Shown here piece by piece: positions 63,650 to 64,000 of a DNA stretch of 64,000 bases. Numbering within the stretch: the stretch's first letter is position 1; the number at the start of each line of letters is the position of its first letter. This stretch comes from Pseudeuparius sepicola (lineage: Eukaryota > Arthropoda > Insecta > Coleoptera > Anthribidae). The notes under the pieces are model-generated. The model was not told where the DNA came from and searched no databases. It saw only the letters and a list, made by a program, of their open reading frames with translations. The stretch covers positions 39,014,365 through 39,078,364 of the forward strand of contig OY987304.1 in NCBI GenBank assembly GCA_963920635.1. Direction: 5' to 3'. Made by a program: the position numbers and the translations under genes.

Positions 63650-64000
63650 ACACGAATTTGTAACATGCCGAGATTTTCTCAAAAATAACTTGAAGGAATG
63701 CAGGATACGGGGAAATATCACAAACGGAAAAAATCAAGGGCGTACAGGGGGTAGGCCCAAGGAGAAATCTAAAAAAATTCGCAAGGCAGGAAGGCGATTT
63801 TGTAACACCTCGAGATTTCCTTTAAAATTACTTGAGTGTATGTGGAATACGCAGATATGCCAGCAACGAAAAACATCAGGGGCGTACAGGGGGTAGGCCC
63901 AAGGAGAAATTTTAAAAAAATCCGTAAGTCAGGAAGGCGATTTTGTAACACCTCGAGATTTCCTCTAAAATTACTTAAGGGTATGTGGAATACGCCGATA
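63650..64000. repeat. ~142-bp satellite, runs off the window
   Basis: GGGCGTACAGGGGGTAGGCC recurs at 63738 and 63880, and GCGATTTTGTAACACCTCGA at 63794 and 63937, giving a period of 142-143 bp. A more diverged unit precedes at 63650. The array reaches the last base of the window. Confidence 0.85.

Overview
The window looks like an insect nuclear chromosome segment: AT-rich, with spliced protein genes (50-60 nt short introns beside multi-kilobase ones), a nuclear tRNA gene, and very dense transposon debris. Short insertions with TACAGGGTG-type, CAGTGGCG-type and TTAA/TAA-flanked ends are everywhere. I cannot fix the insect order from the sequence alone.

Host genes, left to right. (1) One exon near the 3' end of a DDX42-type RNA helicase gene (+ strand, 3395-3602); the rest lies mostly left of the window. 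(2) A complete eight-exon, 675-residue secreted neprilysin-like M13 metalloprotease (+, 12689-18927), in which all exon phases agree and all catalytic residues are present. (3) A complete two-exon PYM gene (partner of Mago-Y14, exon-junction-complex recycling; -, 21600-22222). (4) A complete eight-exon, 389-residue snake-type clip-domain serine protease (-, 31276-49636), whose introns are packed with transposons. (5) A tRNA-Asn(GTT) gene (-, 60409-60482). The neprilysin and clip protease are both predicted extracellular proteases; nothing in the sequence shows that these neighbours are co-regulated.

Mobile DNA. 5183-11500 is a Ty3/gypsy LTR retrotransposon (- strand) with identical 209-bp LTRs and a CCGT target duplication. 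It has an extra small membrane-protein ORF ahead of gag, a textbook -1 frameshift signal (GGGAAAC plus hairpin) between gag and protease, and an open 1082-codon RT-RNase H-integrase frame, but gag and the pro-pol junction carry several breaks. 51619-56000 is a three-level nest: a MITE holding a pogo/jerky-like DNA transposon with an open transposase (53477-55507), which in turn holds a 932-bp element that is almost entirely a perfect inverted repeat. Others include a decayed piggyBac element (41871-43358), a Harbinger-like element (40407-41283) that splits a LINE 3' end, a foldback element whose arms are tandem repeats (22646-23449), a large composite element with repeated CGGGTARTATCGGACA motifs (27211-30800), a short non-autonomous LTR element (56301-58014) and hAT-type, TA-target and palindromic MITEs. 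The right edge carries a ~120-bp tandem array (62530-63190) and a ~142-bp satellite (from 63650) that runs out of the window.

Long stretches between these (for example 1-2027, 11703-12688, 18933-19477, 25617-26379, 48616-49551, 60661-62041) show no gene I can support.
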